A program made the position numbers and the translations under genes. Shown one piece after another: positions 8,260 through 17,093 of a DNA stretch of 64,000 nt. The first letter of the stretch is position 1, and every line of letters begins with the position of its first letter. The DNA is from Candidatus Bathyarchaeota archaeon (lineage in GTDB: Archaea > Thermoproteota > Bathyarchaeia > 40CM-2-53-6), in NCBI GenBank assembly GCA_005888635.1, contig VBAW01000016.1, positions 62,001-126,000 on the forward strand, in the 5' to 3' direction. The notes under the pieces were generated by a model that did not search any database, had not been told where the DNA came from, and saw nothing but the letters and a program-made list of their open reading frames with translations.

Positions 8260-8649
8260 GTGTCTCAGCCGAGACCGCGGAGCGGTCCCTCAATAGGAGT
8301 AATGCTGATCTCCATAGTCCTAATCATAATCGCCTTCTACACCCTCAACCTCGCACTGTCGACATTCAGTTCAGACGTTACTCTGGCGACGTTGTACTTC
8401 ACGGTCGCGGTCCTGTCGTTCGGGTTTGTCGTCCTCTCAGTCTTCAGAGTCAGACGGGGCTACGCGTTAGCCAACCCGGCTCCGCTCAAGGTCATGTCGA
8501 TAGTGAAATGTCCACAGTGCAGCTTCAAACAGATCAAGAATTTCGCGGTCGGCGATTTTGTCTTCAAGAAGCTGGGCATGTGTTCCCAGTGCGGGGTCGC
8601 AAGCCTCTCGATAACAGGCATTTACTACGACGGACCCACACGCCGCTAG
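8260..8649 (+). CDS. Two-TM membrane protein with C-terminal zinc ribbon
   Basis: 129 residues: two TM helices (residues about 13-35 and 42-65), a basic loop RVRRGYALAN, then a zinc ribbon with CPQC at about residue 87 and CSQCG about 24 residues on. The topology suggests a cytoplasmic zinc knuckle. GTG at 8260 lies 9 bp after the DUF1512 stop, so the two are probably cotranscribed. It resembles many small archaeal ribbon-membrane proteins of unknown job. Confidence 0.65.
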   Translation: MSQPRPRSGPSIGVMLISIVLIIIAFYTLNLALSTFSSDVTLATLYFTVAVLSFGFVVLSVFRVRRGYALANPAPLKVMSIVKCPQCSFKQIKNFAVGDFVFKKLGMCSQCGVASLSITGIYYDGPTRR

Positions 8650-9166
8650 CCGCATGCGCGAATTGGACGCCTGGTCCAATCCTGGGTTGAACTCCACTTC
8701 CCCCATCATACGGTTCTAGCTTGTAAAGTGTGAAGGACTTTTTTTTGGGTTCTGACATGCCCCGGGGTCGAGAAATAGTTAGTAGAAAAAAGAAAGATAG
8801 TGAAAAAAAACAAAAATTCCGCGGTAGCAAGAGAAGGGGAAGTCCGGCAAGGGAAAGAAGTATCTGCGACGCGAGACTCGCGCGCGTACCTTTTTTCTCT
8901 AGGCCACGCGGAGTGTGCTGCTTCTTAACAGGATCTCATCATCACGCATCATCGCGTGCTACGTTACTCCAGCCTATCCTTGCCTCTATTCTGGAGCCTC
9001 AGGTTGTTTCTAGCCGTTTTCCTAGGGACAATCAGGTCGATCACGCTTGTCTGCGATAATGGGACATGGGTAGAGGCTGAACGTTTGGGTCGTCTCTTAA
9101 CGGACGGTTGCCAGCTAGCACCGAGTGGTGCTGGTGCGTCGGACCCTCGGATTGGTTGTAGCTTCC
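8650..9166. other. Intergenic region without a recognisable gene
   Basis: About 517 bp. It contains a T9 run near 8740, A-rich tracts near 8790-8815, G/C-rich palindromic sequence (GCGACGCGAGACTCGCGCGC) near 8868 and a hairpin AGCACC-GAGT-GGTGCT near 9117-9132 that could end map transcription. ORF-track entries here are compositionally poor. I looked for RNase P, SRP and C/D-box landmarks and found none convincing. Confidence 0.4.
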
Positions 9167-10078
9167 TTATTGTCCTGTTAGGATGGTGCAGTTGTCGTGG
9201 TTTACTATGACAGTGTGTTCTGATTGTGCTACTGGGTTGTTGCTTGCCTCTATCAGAACTGGGTAGGCGCTTATGCACTTGTTCCGGATTAGGTCCTGAA
9301 GCGCCTTTTTGCCGACTTCTCTTGGGAATCCTTTCTCTAACCATCTTGACGCGAATGGTAGGGTTGAGAAATTGGCTTGTATGAAGGCGAGCACTTTTTT
9401 GGAGTCTTCTGAGGTTGCGCCTTTTGGTTTTACGAACCTGTAGATGTAGGCGCTTGACCCGTTGGTAACCGCTCCTTGGGCCTTGGCTAGGGTCACGAAG
9501 GGTTCGATCGCGAAGACTTCGCCTTCTTCGATCTTTGTCCCGTTCATTCCCATCGCCGAGACGCTGGGGACGGATTTTCCTGCGTGTATTGTGTATCGTT
9601 CGATCTTGTGGCCGGTCAAATTGCTGATGGGTCGTAGGCCTACCCGGGTGATGGTAGTCTGGACTATTCGTCCTATCTCAGATAGTTTGACGCCGGGTTT
9701 GAACGCACGGATCGCATTCTGGAGAGCCTCGTCTGCAGCCTGGGCTAACGGCTCGAACCTCGGGTCCAAGCAGACTGTGACTGAAGTATCCGTGACATAA
9801 CCGTCGACATGGACCCCAAAATCCACCTTCACCAGGGAAGCGGCGGGTATTGTTAGGGTGTCACCGGGAGGCGAAGTGTAGTGTGCTGCAACTTCGTTTA
9901 TTCCCACGTTGACGGGAAAAGCGGGTCTCCCGCCAAAGTCCCTGATCCTCTGCTCTAGTCCTTCACAGATCTCGATGGCAGGCTTGCCGTACTTGACAAT
10001 GCCTGGGACTTCCTTACGCAGCCTAGCTACGATGTCGCCTGATTTCTTGAACGAGTCAAGGGCTTGAGAGTCGAACAA
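9167..10078 (-). CDS. map: Methionine aminopeptidase, type II
   Basis: 303 residues; removes the initiator Met cotranslationally using two metal ions. The metal ligands are in order: VDFGVHVDGYVTD (two Asp), the His of LTGHKIERY, Glu of AIEPFVTL and Glu of QSEHTVIV. The insert between the last His and Glu regions contains the helical subdomain typical of type II enzymes. The start is TTG at 10078, reading (M)FDSQALDSFKKSG. It stands alone on the minus strand, downstream of a small TM protein gene. Confidence 0.93.
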   Translation of the reverse strand: MFDSQALDSFKKSGDIVARLRKEVPGIVKYGKPAIEICEGLEQRIRDFGGRPAFPVNVGINEVAAHYTSPPGDTLTIPAASLVKVDFGVHVDGYVTDTSVTVCLDPRFEPLAQAADEALQNAIRAFKPGVKLSEIGRIVQTTITRVGLRPISNLTGHKIERYTIHAGKSVPSVSAMGMNGTKIEEGEVFAIEPFVTLAKAQGAVTNGSSAYIYRFVKPKGATSEDSKKVLAFIQANFSTLPFASRWLEKGFPREVGKKALQDLIRNKCISAYPVLIEASNNPVAQSEHTVIVNHDNCTILTGQ

Positions 10079-10159
10079 GGGCTGTGTTAACTGCCTGACG
10101 GTTTAGAGATTTTGCTCATTTCACTTATCTCGTGGGAGTTAGTAGATTCACTATCTGAC

Positions 10160-10567
10160 TCACGAGCATTGTCCCGGGACTATGTCATAGTTGTAGGCTG
10201 ATCCGAGTTTCGTGGTCTGGTACAGATCTATGGTTCCGCATCTTAGCAGGGCTGCAAGACCGTTGCCTGAACTACCTTCCAAGTACAAGAAGACCGCGTA
10301 GGACTGTTGGTTTGGAATGCTAATAGAATACCTTCCAGCAGCGTCGATTCTAACGGAATAAGGAAATTGTGAAAGACTGTCAAAATTTACTTGATACGCT
10401 GATTGAATACTTACGACGCCCGAGACGTCAATTGTCAACGGCGGAATCAGGAGATACGTTAGTGCTCCAGCCATAACTAATACCACAACAGCCAACCCGA
10501 CGACTCTCAGTCGTACATTAGTCCTCTTTCTGACCGAGACTCGTAGGCGAGTTGCGGATTTTATCAC
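10160..10567 (-). CDS. Single-TM protein with small extracellular beta domain
   Basis: 135 residues: a very basic N-terminus (RLRVSVRKRTNVRLR), one TM helix near residues 20-42, then about 90 residues of strand-rich sequence with YSVRIDAAGRYSISIPN, resembling a carboxypeptidase-regulatory-like or bacterial Ig-like unit, and two cysteines (LRCGTID, PGQCS) that might form a disulfide. GTG at 10567 is the likely start. No family is recognised. Confidence 0.6.
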   Translation of the reverse strand: MIKSATRLRVSVRKRTNVRLRVVGLAVVVLVMAGALTYLLIPPLTIDVSGVVSIQSAYQVNFDSLSQFPYSVRIDAAGRYSISIPNQQSYAVFLYLEGSSGNGLAALLRCGTIDLYQTTKLGSAYNYDIVPGQCS

Positions 10568-10675
10568 CGGGTATGCGTGTCCCTAAGTAGGCCTGTTCTG
10601 ATTTAAACCGCGCTGGTCGGAAAGGAGGACGGCCGGTTAGAGGACTGGGAAACACGGGTCGAAGGATCCTGGTTG

Positions 10676-11830
10676 CTACGATTTGCTGAAGTCGTGCTTC
10701 CACATCTCTCGTGCGAGGGCACCATCTTTCTTGAATAGATGTACCTGAGCCCTCGCCTTCTCTCTCCGTTCTCTATGCTCCCGCAAGAACTTGGTCACTT
10801 TCTCGACCAGGATATCTTTCAGGTCTCCTGTTAGCATTCGTCCGCCCTTGTATTCTGACCGGATTTCTTCAATGCGTTTGTCGTCGGGTTCGAAGAACAT
10901 GTAGAGCCACTGGAAGGGAACGTCAATGTCAGGGTTGCCGCCGAGTTTGCGGTGTTCTTCGATGGATGCTTGTCCTCCTGAGAAGGCGTGTCGGTAGATC
11001 TTGTTCCGTACGGTCTTGTCGTCATCGTTGAGATAGATAGCGGTTTCGGGTTTGGACGAGCTCATCTTGTCCTGTATCCCAGTCAGGGGTGGGAGGAATT
11101 TGCTGTGGATAGCGGCTGCTTTGTGGTATCCGAGCGGTTCTGCGATGTCTCGTTGTATTCTCCAGTACGGGTCTTGGTCGATGGCTGAGGGTATGAGGCA
11201 GCGCTTCTTCTGGAACAGGCTTGGAAGGATCTGTATTGCGGGGTAGAAGCTCATTCCGATGTTGGTCTCGCCGGTGAAGCCGAAAACTGACTTCGCGGTG
11301 CTGTAATTTATTCTCCGAGCGATCTTCAGGATCATAGGGTAGGCGTGGCCAACGAACTCTGTGTCTTGAAAGATGAACGTCTTGTCAGGGTCGAAGCCGA
11401 CGGCTGCTACTTCGAGGGTATTATCCTGGGCCCATTTCTGTGTATCTTCGTAGGTGAGGCTCCGCTTCTCTTCAAGGAATTTCTCATCGTCAGTCATCTG
11501 AATGTAGACGTTGACCTTGAACTTGTCTTGAAGCCACTTGGTGAAGTAGAAACTGAGAATATGGCCGATGTGCATCGGACCACTAGGGCCACGACCAGTA
11601 TAGAGGAAGAATCTCTTGCCCTTGTCATAGTCGTCTAGGACAAAGTTCAGATCTCGATGGGAGAAGAAGACCTGACGACGCACGAGGTACGCGGCGTCGC
11701 TCAGGATTCCTTCGAGTCGTTTTGCGAGCTGCCCCGCAATATGCTGGGTTCCGAAGTCGCGGATCAGCCGTTCATAGTCGACTTCGCCAGTGACTTCCCA
11801 TGGAGTTACGACGAATTTCTTGTCGACCAT
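10676..11830 (-). CDS. trpS: Tryptophanyl-tRNA synthetase
   Basis: 384-residue class I synthetase charging tRNA-Trp. The HIGH-type motif is GPSGPMHIGHILSFYF near residue 80; the KMSKS-type motif is DKMSSSKPETAI near residue 255. Eukaryotic/archaeal-type features such as FIFQDTEFVGHAYPMILKIAR and NIGMSFYPAIQILPSLF are present. It starts 23 bp after the pheT stop and is the third gene of an aminoacyl-tRNA synthetase operon. The substrate tRNA gene lies about 6 kb away in this window. Confidence 0.94.
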   Translation of the reverse strand: MVDKKFVVTPWEVTGEVDYERLIRDFGTQHIAGQLAKRLEGILSDAAYLVRRQVFFSHRDLNFVLDDYDKGKRFFLYTGRGPSGPMHIGHILSFYFTKWLQDKFKVNVYIQMTDDEKFLEEKRSLTYEDTQKWAQDNTLEVAAVGFDPDKTFIFQDTEFVGHAYPMILKIARRINYSTAKSVFGFTGETNIGMSFYPAIQILPSLFQKKRCLIPSAIDQDPYWRIQRDIAEPLGYHKAAAIHSKFLPPLTGIQDKMSSSKPETAIYLNDDDKTVRNKIYRHAFSGGQASIEEHRKLGGNPDIDVPFQWLYMFFEPDDKRIEEIRSEYKGGRMLTGDLKDILVEKVTKFLREHRERREKARAQVHLFKKDGALAREMWKHDFSKS

Positions 11831-11853
11831 TACTCACTCATCTTTGGGATGGG

Positions 11854-13533
11854 CTATGTCAAAGATAGGTTGGACATTTCTACTTCGAACGCTGCAGCTG
11901 GAAGATTCAGCCCCCAGGATTTGATGGCTCGTGGATTTAGCTCTCCTATGATTCCAACCTCTTCTCCATCTGATAATATCACCCCGCACCTTCCTGATAG
12001 GAAACTGGGATGCTCAGTCTCTTTGATCTGGAATGATCGACCTTTGCTTTCTGCCAACGCGTCAAAGGAAGAACGAATTTCGGTGAATCCAGCGTTTGCA
12101 TGGACGGTGACCGCGGCTAGTTTCCGGCTTTCTTGGATTGGATGGATCTGATTTTCTCCGCGACTGATACATGGTCCAATTTCGAAGATTCTTTGAGGAT
12201 AGTCAACATGTGTATTGTGAGAGAGAACCTCTAGAAGGCTAGGCAGAAGCCAGCGTCTCAATACGGTATGGGTAATCATTCTTGGATTCAAGAGCTCAAC
12301 AAGCTTTCCATCACTCTGCTGCACTTTGTTTGATACAACTGCTGGCGATGTCAACGCGTAAGTCAGAACCTCCTGGAAACCTAGTCCGACCATGATTTCA
12401 GCAACACTCTCGGTCTCGTCTGTCTCTTTCGCAAAGTTTCCCCCAGTCCAGATCCTGGGCCACTCAGGCTTCAACTCGTTAATGTCCATAGCAATTGCGA
12501 TGTCTTCGATGATGTCCACAGAGTGCATAATGTCAGTTCGGTAGCCGGGAATCTCCAATTGGATTGTATCGCCTGTTGCTCTTCGGACCCCGTATCCGGC
12601 TCGTTCAGCAAATCGCGAAGCCTCCTTGAAGGTAAGGGATGTCCCAAGAAGCGAGTTGATGTAGGACAGGCGAATGCTTGCCCGTGTTGGGCTCAGGTTC
12701 GGACTAACGAGTATTCGTGGGGAGCCGTAAGGGTAAGTTTCGAGGCAGGTGTAGATTTTTCCTCCTCTCTCCGCAAGAGTTGAAACCACGATTTTCAGAG
12801 TATTATGAACAGTCTCAGAATTCGTACCCGTAACTTCAACGAGAGTGTTTTTCGTCTCTGTAGTAATCCTCCCGAGATCGTTAGAATTGATCACAGGGGG
12901 TAGCGAGAGGACATTGTCAGCGCCGTCGACAAGTATGGGCCATGATTCAAACTGGGAAATTATTTCTCCATATTCTGCTCCCTTCGGATGGCTCTCGACT
13001 ATCTCTCGGAGACTCTGTTTCTTCTCCGATCCTAAAGGAGTGAAGGTGATAATGTCCGGATTGGCGACCGTATATGAGAGTGGAGATTGTATTAGGTCGG
13101 CTTGGTAGAATCCTATGGAAGCTCTCTTTCTCTTTCTCCCGTAGGTCTGGTCGAGTTTTTCCTGAAGATTGATCCAGCTCTTCAACGCCTCATCGGTTGG
13201 CCGTAGACCCTTTACGATCGCGGTCGAGATGAAGGGGCGAATCGGCTTGACGCGCTTGTCGATGACAACTTTCAGATTCGACCTCCCGAGCACCCGTACC
13301 TCTTTTGTTCGCCCGCCTCCCAAGTAGCCCCTAAGGGCCCTCGCGATTCCTTCGACAGCCCAAATGTCTGGACGGTTGCTGTCTTTGACCTCGATGGAAA
13401 CAATGTCCCCTTCAAGCGATTCCACATCTCCTTTGACGAAGGCGAAGATCTCGTTGAGACCCTCTTTGTCCCGAGGCACAGTCTTGCCAAGCAGACCCTC
13501 TAGATCGGTGAGTGAGAATTCGACACTTGGCGT
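11854..13533 (-). CDS. pheT: Phenylalanyl-tRNA synthetase beta subunit
   Basis: About 559 residues with the archaeal PheT layout: N-terminal segment VEFSLTDLEGLLGKT, KDSNRPDIWAVEGIARALRGYLG, central B3/4-like domain, B5 and the catalytic-like domain with MVGLGFQEVLTYALTSP. The first in-frame GTG (13479) would cut off the conserved beta1 strand. Homologous sequence continues back to ACG at 13533 (ACG CCA AGT GTC GAA TTC), 2 nt after the pheS stop, and the frame closes a few codons further up with no ATG/GTG/TTG. An ACG start is therefore proposed. Forms the (alpha-beta)2 enzyme with PheS. Confidence 0.9.
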   Translation of the reverse strand, partial: TPSVEFSLTDLEGLLGKTVPRDKEGLNEIFAFVKGDVESLEGDIVSIEVKDSNRPDIWAVEGIARALRGYLGGGRTKEVRVLGRSNLKVVIDKRVKPIRPFISTAIVKGLRPTDEALKSWINLQEKLDQTYGRKRKRASIGFYQADLIQSPLSYTVANPDIITFTPLGSEKKQSLREIVESHPKGAEYGEIISQFESWPILVDGADNVLSLPPVINSNDLGRITTETKNTLVEVTGTNSETVHNTLKIVVSTLAERGGKIYTCLETYPYGSPRILVSPNLSPTRASIRLSYINSLLGTSLTFKEASRFAERAGYGVRRATGDTIQLEIPGYRTDIMHSVDIIEDIAIAMDINELKPEWPRIWTGGNFAKETDETESVAEIMVGLGFQEVLTYALTSPAVVSNKVQQSDGKLVELLNPRMITHTVLRRWLLPSLLEVLSHNTHVDYPQRIFEIGPCISRGENQIHPIQESRKLAAVTVHANAGFTEIRSSFDALAESKGRSFQIKETEHPSFLSGRCGVILSDGEEVGIIGELNPRAIKSWGLNLPAAAFEVEMSNLSLT

Positions 13534-13535
13534 CT

Positions 13536-15047
13536 TTAGCCCACCGTCTGGTCCCTAATCCATTCTAGGTCCGAGGTGAACAGTTGACGAATATCCTGGA
13601 TTCTCCTGCTCATCATATACAGCCGGTCTATCCCTAGACCCCAGGCTAGGACAGGAACCTTCACCCCGAGGGGTTCTGTGACTTCCGGCCGGAAGATTCC
13701 GCTCCCTCCAAACTCCATCCAGCCGAAGCCCTCCCGGTACGCCTGCAACTCGACGCTCGGCTCTGTGAACGGAAAATAGTCAGGCTTGAACCGGACCTTG
13801 TCCGCTCCCGCCACCTCCTTCGCGAACATTTCTAAGATGCCTAGGAGATTCGGCAAGTTCAGACCAGGATCGAGAACAATGCCTTCAGCCTGGTTGAACT
13901 CTGTAAGGTGGGTCTTGTCCAGCATGTCTGGGCGGAAGCATCTAGCGATGGCAAAATATTTTCCCGGGATCTGAAGATCCTTCGACAACATGGTTCGGAC
14001 GCTTAGTGCTGTTCCGTGGCTTCGCAGGATGAGTTTCGACGCTTCGTTTCTAGAAAACTTGTAGCGCCATCCAGTCGATCCTGTCTTCCATCCGTTCTCA
14101 TGTGTCTGCGCTACTCTATCCACTAAGCTACCGTATTCTTCAAGGCTGGCTCTTGACGGGTCCTTGAGATAGTAGAGATCGTGAATCTCACGCGCAGGAT
14201 GGTCCTGAGGCATGTAGAGACAGTCACAGTTGATGAATGCTGTCTCGACCAGCGGACCAACTGCCTCTCTGAATCCTAGGGCGACAAGCTTCCTCTTCAC
14301 CATCCTCAAGAACCGTAGGTAAGGATGATACTTACCAGGAAAAGTCCGCGGGACGGCAGACGATACGTTGTAGTTTCGAAGCTTGACCTTCTCCCACTCA
14401 CCGGAGACAATCATGTCGCCAGTTAGGGAGCTCACTTCCGGCCGGGCTGCCTCGCTCGTCCCAATGCTCCGTCCGGCGTCGGTAATCTCGACCTCACGAT
14501 CATTCCTAGCCTGTGACTCGACAAGGTTCCTCTTGGTAAGCCGCAGAGCAGCTTCCTTCAAAACTTGTGGAAGTTCCTCGAGAATCAGAATATCATTCTT
14601 TAAGCGGGCGAGGATTTCTTCCTCATCATCAATCGGCGCTTCGCTACGCGCGACAATCACAAGGTCTGATCCTGATTTTTCGATGGTCCCCCATTTCTTC
14701 CGGCTGATCCATCCAGTAGCTATCGAGCCGTATTTCTCTGCCAGCTTCGAATGCTGAAGAGCCTCTCTTAGGCTTAGGCGTCCGCCGCGATTCTTGACCT
14801 CGAGTAGGATTATTCGCTCGGGGAGTCCCACTAGGGCGAAGGTTCTTCCTTCATCCGTTAGGCTCAGCTCGGTTTTCTTCTCAACCTTCTCCTTGACGAG
14901 CTGGCTCTGGGAGAGATTCAGAACAGCGCGCGCGACCGCGGAATCCGCCAGACCAGCTTTCTTCGCTAGGTCTTCGATAGGGGCTTTTCCACCAGAATCG
15001 ATGAGGGTCTTCAGAACTCTCGCCTCGTTCTGGCTAATCTCTACCAA
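13536..15047 (-). CDS. pheS: Phenylalanyl-tRNA synthetase alpha subunit
   Basis: 503 residues. The N-terminal winged-helix DNA/RNA-binding-like part (SQNEARVLKTLIDSGGKAPIEDLAKKAGL) is followed by the class II catalytic domain with LPQDHPAREIHDLYY-type motif 1, FRPDMLDKTHLTEFNQAEGI as motif 2 and WGLGIDRLYMM as motif 3. It binds Phe and ATP and aminoacylates with PheT. First gene of the pheS-pheT-trpS operon; a TATA-like AAATATAGC lies about 50 bp upstream of the ATG. Confidence 0.95.
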   Translation of the reverse strand: MVEISQNEARVLKTLIDSGGKAPIEDLAKKAGLADSAVARAVLNLSQSQLVKEKVEKKTELSLTDEGRTFALVGLPERIILLEVKNRGGRLSLREALQHSKLAEKYGSIATGWISRKKWGTIEKSGSDLVIVARSEAPIDDEEEILARLKNDILILEELPQVLKEAALRLTKRNLVESQARNDREVEITDAGRSIGTSEAARPEVSSLTGDMIVSGEWEKVKLRNYNVSSAVPRTFPGKYHPYLRFLRMVKRKLVALGFREAVGPLVETAFINCDCLYMPQDHPAREIHDLYYLKDPSRASLEEYGSLVDRVAQTHENGWKTGSTGWRYKFSRNEASKLILRSHGTALSVRTMLSKDLQIPGKYFAIARCFRPDMLDKTHLTEFNQAEGIVLDPGLNLPNLLGILEMFAKEVAGADKVRFKPDYFPFTEPSVELQAYREGFGWMEFGGSGIFRPEVTEPLGVKVPVLAWGLGIDRLYMMSRRIQDIRQLFTSDLEWIRDQTVG

Positions 15048-15129
15048 GAAGGCAATCTCTCCAAGCTACAGTTTTGTTGGGGTCCCGGTTCCGAGCTATA
15101 TTTGATTTCAAAAACCGGTCAACCGCATT

Positions 15130-15210
15130 TCAAAACTCAACCTTCGTGAAGCCGACATCTATCGGATCGTATTTGACCTGAAGAGGATCCTCTAGCCTCC
15201 AGTCCTTCAC
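15130..15210 (-). CDS. Possible 26-residue peptide overlapping the preceding stop
   Basis: GTG at 15210 overlaps the TGA of the luciferase-like gene as GTGA and opens MKDWRLEDPLQVKYDPIDVGFTKVEF before TGA. The amino-acid mix looks protein-like, and the coupling geometry is the same as for other genes in this genome. It is too short to assign. It may be a real coupled microprotein or the remains of a C-terminal extension. Confidence 0.25.
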   Translation of the reverse strand: MKDWRLEDPLQVKYDPIDVGFTKVEF

Positions 15211-16118
15211 AATGACTTCACTATTCGATTCACTGTCTCAAGTTTGAACCTTGCATCTTCACCGCTCGGAAAGTATGGGTAGACTACTGGAAGCGTTACT
15301 CTAGCTTGCCTGAAAGCCTTCACGTATTGAACTAGTTCGTCGCTCTCAGGATTGGCCAGGCTTACTCTCAGTAGCTCTTTGGGCACGTTGACCGGACCAT
15401 TCTTCCATCCTTCGTTCTCGTTGAATGTCGAAATCGCTTTCGCGATCCCGTCTTGGACGAACATTTCGTGGTACTGAGGAGCAGAGTCGTAGCTCAGAAA
15501 CTCCTGCAGCATCAGCCTCTGGGCCGTTTCATCATCCCGCGAGGAATGGAAGATCTTCAGATAGCATGCAAAGTCAATTCCCTCGCCTCTCTCGATCCTC
15601 GCCGCCTCCACCAGTTTGGAAGCATGCTGGGGAGAGCAGAAATTCAGGAGGAGACCGTCCGCCTTAACGGCTGCACGTCTGGCGATTCCTTGTTTGAGAG
15701 TTGCAACGTAGATTTCTGGAGGCTTGACTCCTTGAGGAAAGCTCGCAAATCCCTTCTTGAGTTCGTCGAGTCGTTCAAGCATGGCGCTCACAGTCTTTCC
15801 GGGTTGAGGGCCTGGAGGACCTGTTCCAACTCCTAGGATGAGGCGGCCTGAGGAGAGAGCTTGGAGTGTCTGGACCCTTCGGGTCAGTAGTTGTGGATCA
15901 TGTTCCAGCAATCGTATTACCCCGCTTCCCGAGTGGACCCTTTTCGTTAGAGCGAGAATTGACGCTGCAATTTCTAGGGATTCATAGCCGACCCGCATGT
16001 CAGGAACAAAGATGCGTGAAACCCTATCACTCAGCTCCAGCGCGACTGCTGTCTCTCTGATTTCCTGAGGTGAGAATACTCCGGGTCGGAGGGCGAACCC
16101 TATCTTTTCTGAACTCAA
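15207..16118 (-). CDS. Luciferase-like (F420-dependent type) oxidoreductase
   Basis: 303-residue TIM-barrel protein of the LLM superfamily. Typical segments are SRIFVPDMRVGYESLEIAASILALT, the strand HSGSGVIRLLEHDPQLLTRRVQTLQALS and SGRLILGVGTGPPGP, then EIYVATLKQGIARRAAVKADGLLLNF. These line the flavin/deazaflavin pocket, and in archaea F420 is the usual cofactor; that choice is inference. The substrate is unknown; members include methylene-tetrahydromethanopterin reductase and alkanal-type oxidases. Not clearly linked to its neighbours. Confidence 0.8.
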   Translation of the reverse strand: MSSEKIGFALRPGVFSPQEIRETAVALELSDRVSRIFVPDMRVGYESLEIAASILALTKRVHSGSGVIRLLEHDPQLLTRRVQTLQALSSGRLILGVGTGPPGPQPGKTVSAMLERLDELKKGFASFPQGVKPPEIYVATLKQGIARRAAVKADGLLLNFCSPQHASKLVEAARIERGEGIDFACYLKIFHSSRDDETAQRLMLQEFLSYDSAPQYHEMFVQDGIAKAISTFNENEGWKNGPVNVPKELLRVSLANPESDELVQYVKAFRQARVTLPVVYPYFPSGEDARFKLETVNRIVKSL

Positions 16119-16223
16119 GTTCGTTCGAAGGAATGCTACGAGACAATAAACCGTTCGGAAAAGTCATACAACAGATGCATGTGACGCGACTTGTGGCGTG
16201 TGACTGAACTTGTGCTCGCTGGG

Positions 16224-16719
16224 TTGAACTTCACTAAAATTCCAGCTGTGTCGCGTTTACTCTTGTACGGATTGACGAACAAGAATACGCTTGGTTCCTT
16301 GGCTGTCGTTCTCGTGGTGTAGCTGCATTCGGAACCATGCTTGCCTTCTATGAACAACCAACCGCCTGCCCATGCAACAGCTCTTCAAGTCCAAATCCTT
16401 GGTATCCGTGCATACACAACCCCTGCCCCAAAGAAACATTGACTGTTCAATCTTATCGGATCAACACGCCAACCAACCTTACTCTGAACATACTTAACGC
16501 GGGTGCCTCTCGAAAGCTCTCATAGCGTATTATGTCAAAGACTCCACCGGCGTGCAATTTGCAAATAGCAATTGGTCAGGACCGACGATCCCTCCAGCCG
16601 TAGCTATCTCCGTCAACATACTCATAGACGGACGAGCTTTCACATTCCAGACAGGAATGTCATACACTGTGACGATTGTAGACTCGACCTACGACCAATT
16701 CGCCTTCACTACAAGCTAG
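16224..16719 (+). pseudogene. Frameshifted membrane-anchored surface protein
   Basis: Three frame segments join into one protein: basic N-terminus and TM core (RLLLYGLTNKNTLGSLAVVLVV), shift near 16320, then AAFGTMLAFYEQPTACPCN to TLTVQSYRINTPTNLTLNILNAGA, shift near 16505-16515, then SKALIAYYVKDSTGVQF to SYTVTIVDSTYDQFAFTTS and TAG. The layout (short N-tail, one hydrophobic helix, beta-rich exterior) is that of archaeal pilin-like or surface proteins, though a clear prepilin peptidase site is not seen. Two single-base indels leave it broken unless they are assembly errors. Confidence 0.6.
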
Positions 16720-16796
16720 CGCTTGCGAGTATATAGAATTCTATATCCGGATGTCTCACGTGCACCCGCTCTTCTTGTAACCGCGATTGGCTATCG

Positions 16797-17000
16797 TTGA
16801 GCCTTCAATGTCTAAGTTCCAGCAGTCATAGATTTGATTCTGTCGAGGGCTGTCTTACGCGGCTACCCACAAAGAAGGCAGGCCTCGAGATTCAGGCAAA
16901 GGTTTGTGATAAATGCGGACAGCTCGTACTTACCTATCGCCAATCCATGAGCTGCATAGTCTGCGGTGGACCGCTGAAACCAGTCAAGAGCGCACCCTGA
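16797..17000 (+). CDS. Small zinc-ribbon protein
   Basis: The reliable part is the C-terminal 40 residues, AKVCDKCGQLVLTYRQSMSCIVCGGPL, with two CxxC knuckles about 15 apart, a rubredoxin-like treble-clef. The TTG start at 16797 gives 67 residues; the first 25 look unlike protein and the true start may be later. A TATA-like TATAGAATTCTATAT lies about 60 bp upstream. Function unknown. Confidence 0.45.
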   Translation: MSLQCLSSSSHRFDSVEGCLTRLPTKKAGLEIQAKVCDKCGQLVLTYRQSMSCIVCGGPLKPVKSAP

Positions 17001-17093
17001 ACTAAGCCATAACAAGTGATCTGAGTCGCCTCAGTGGTCCCAGCCTAGCGATCTTTGAATTTGGTTCGTGAAGAACGGGGAATACCAGACTTC

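Noticed and set aside
8650-9166. RNase P or SRP RNA in the 0.5-kb gap
   Set aside because: No GAGGAAAGTCC-type or SRP Alu/S-domain landmark sequences were found on either strand.
8730-9344. Several ORF-track entries in 8.7-9.3 kb
   Set aside because: Basic/serine-rich composition, mutual overlap on both strands and overlap with map; look like shadows or noncoding sequence.
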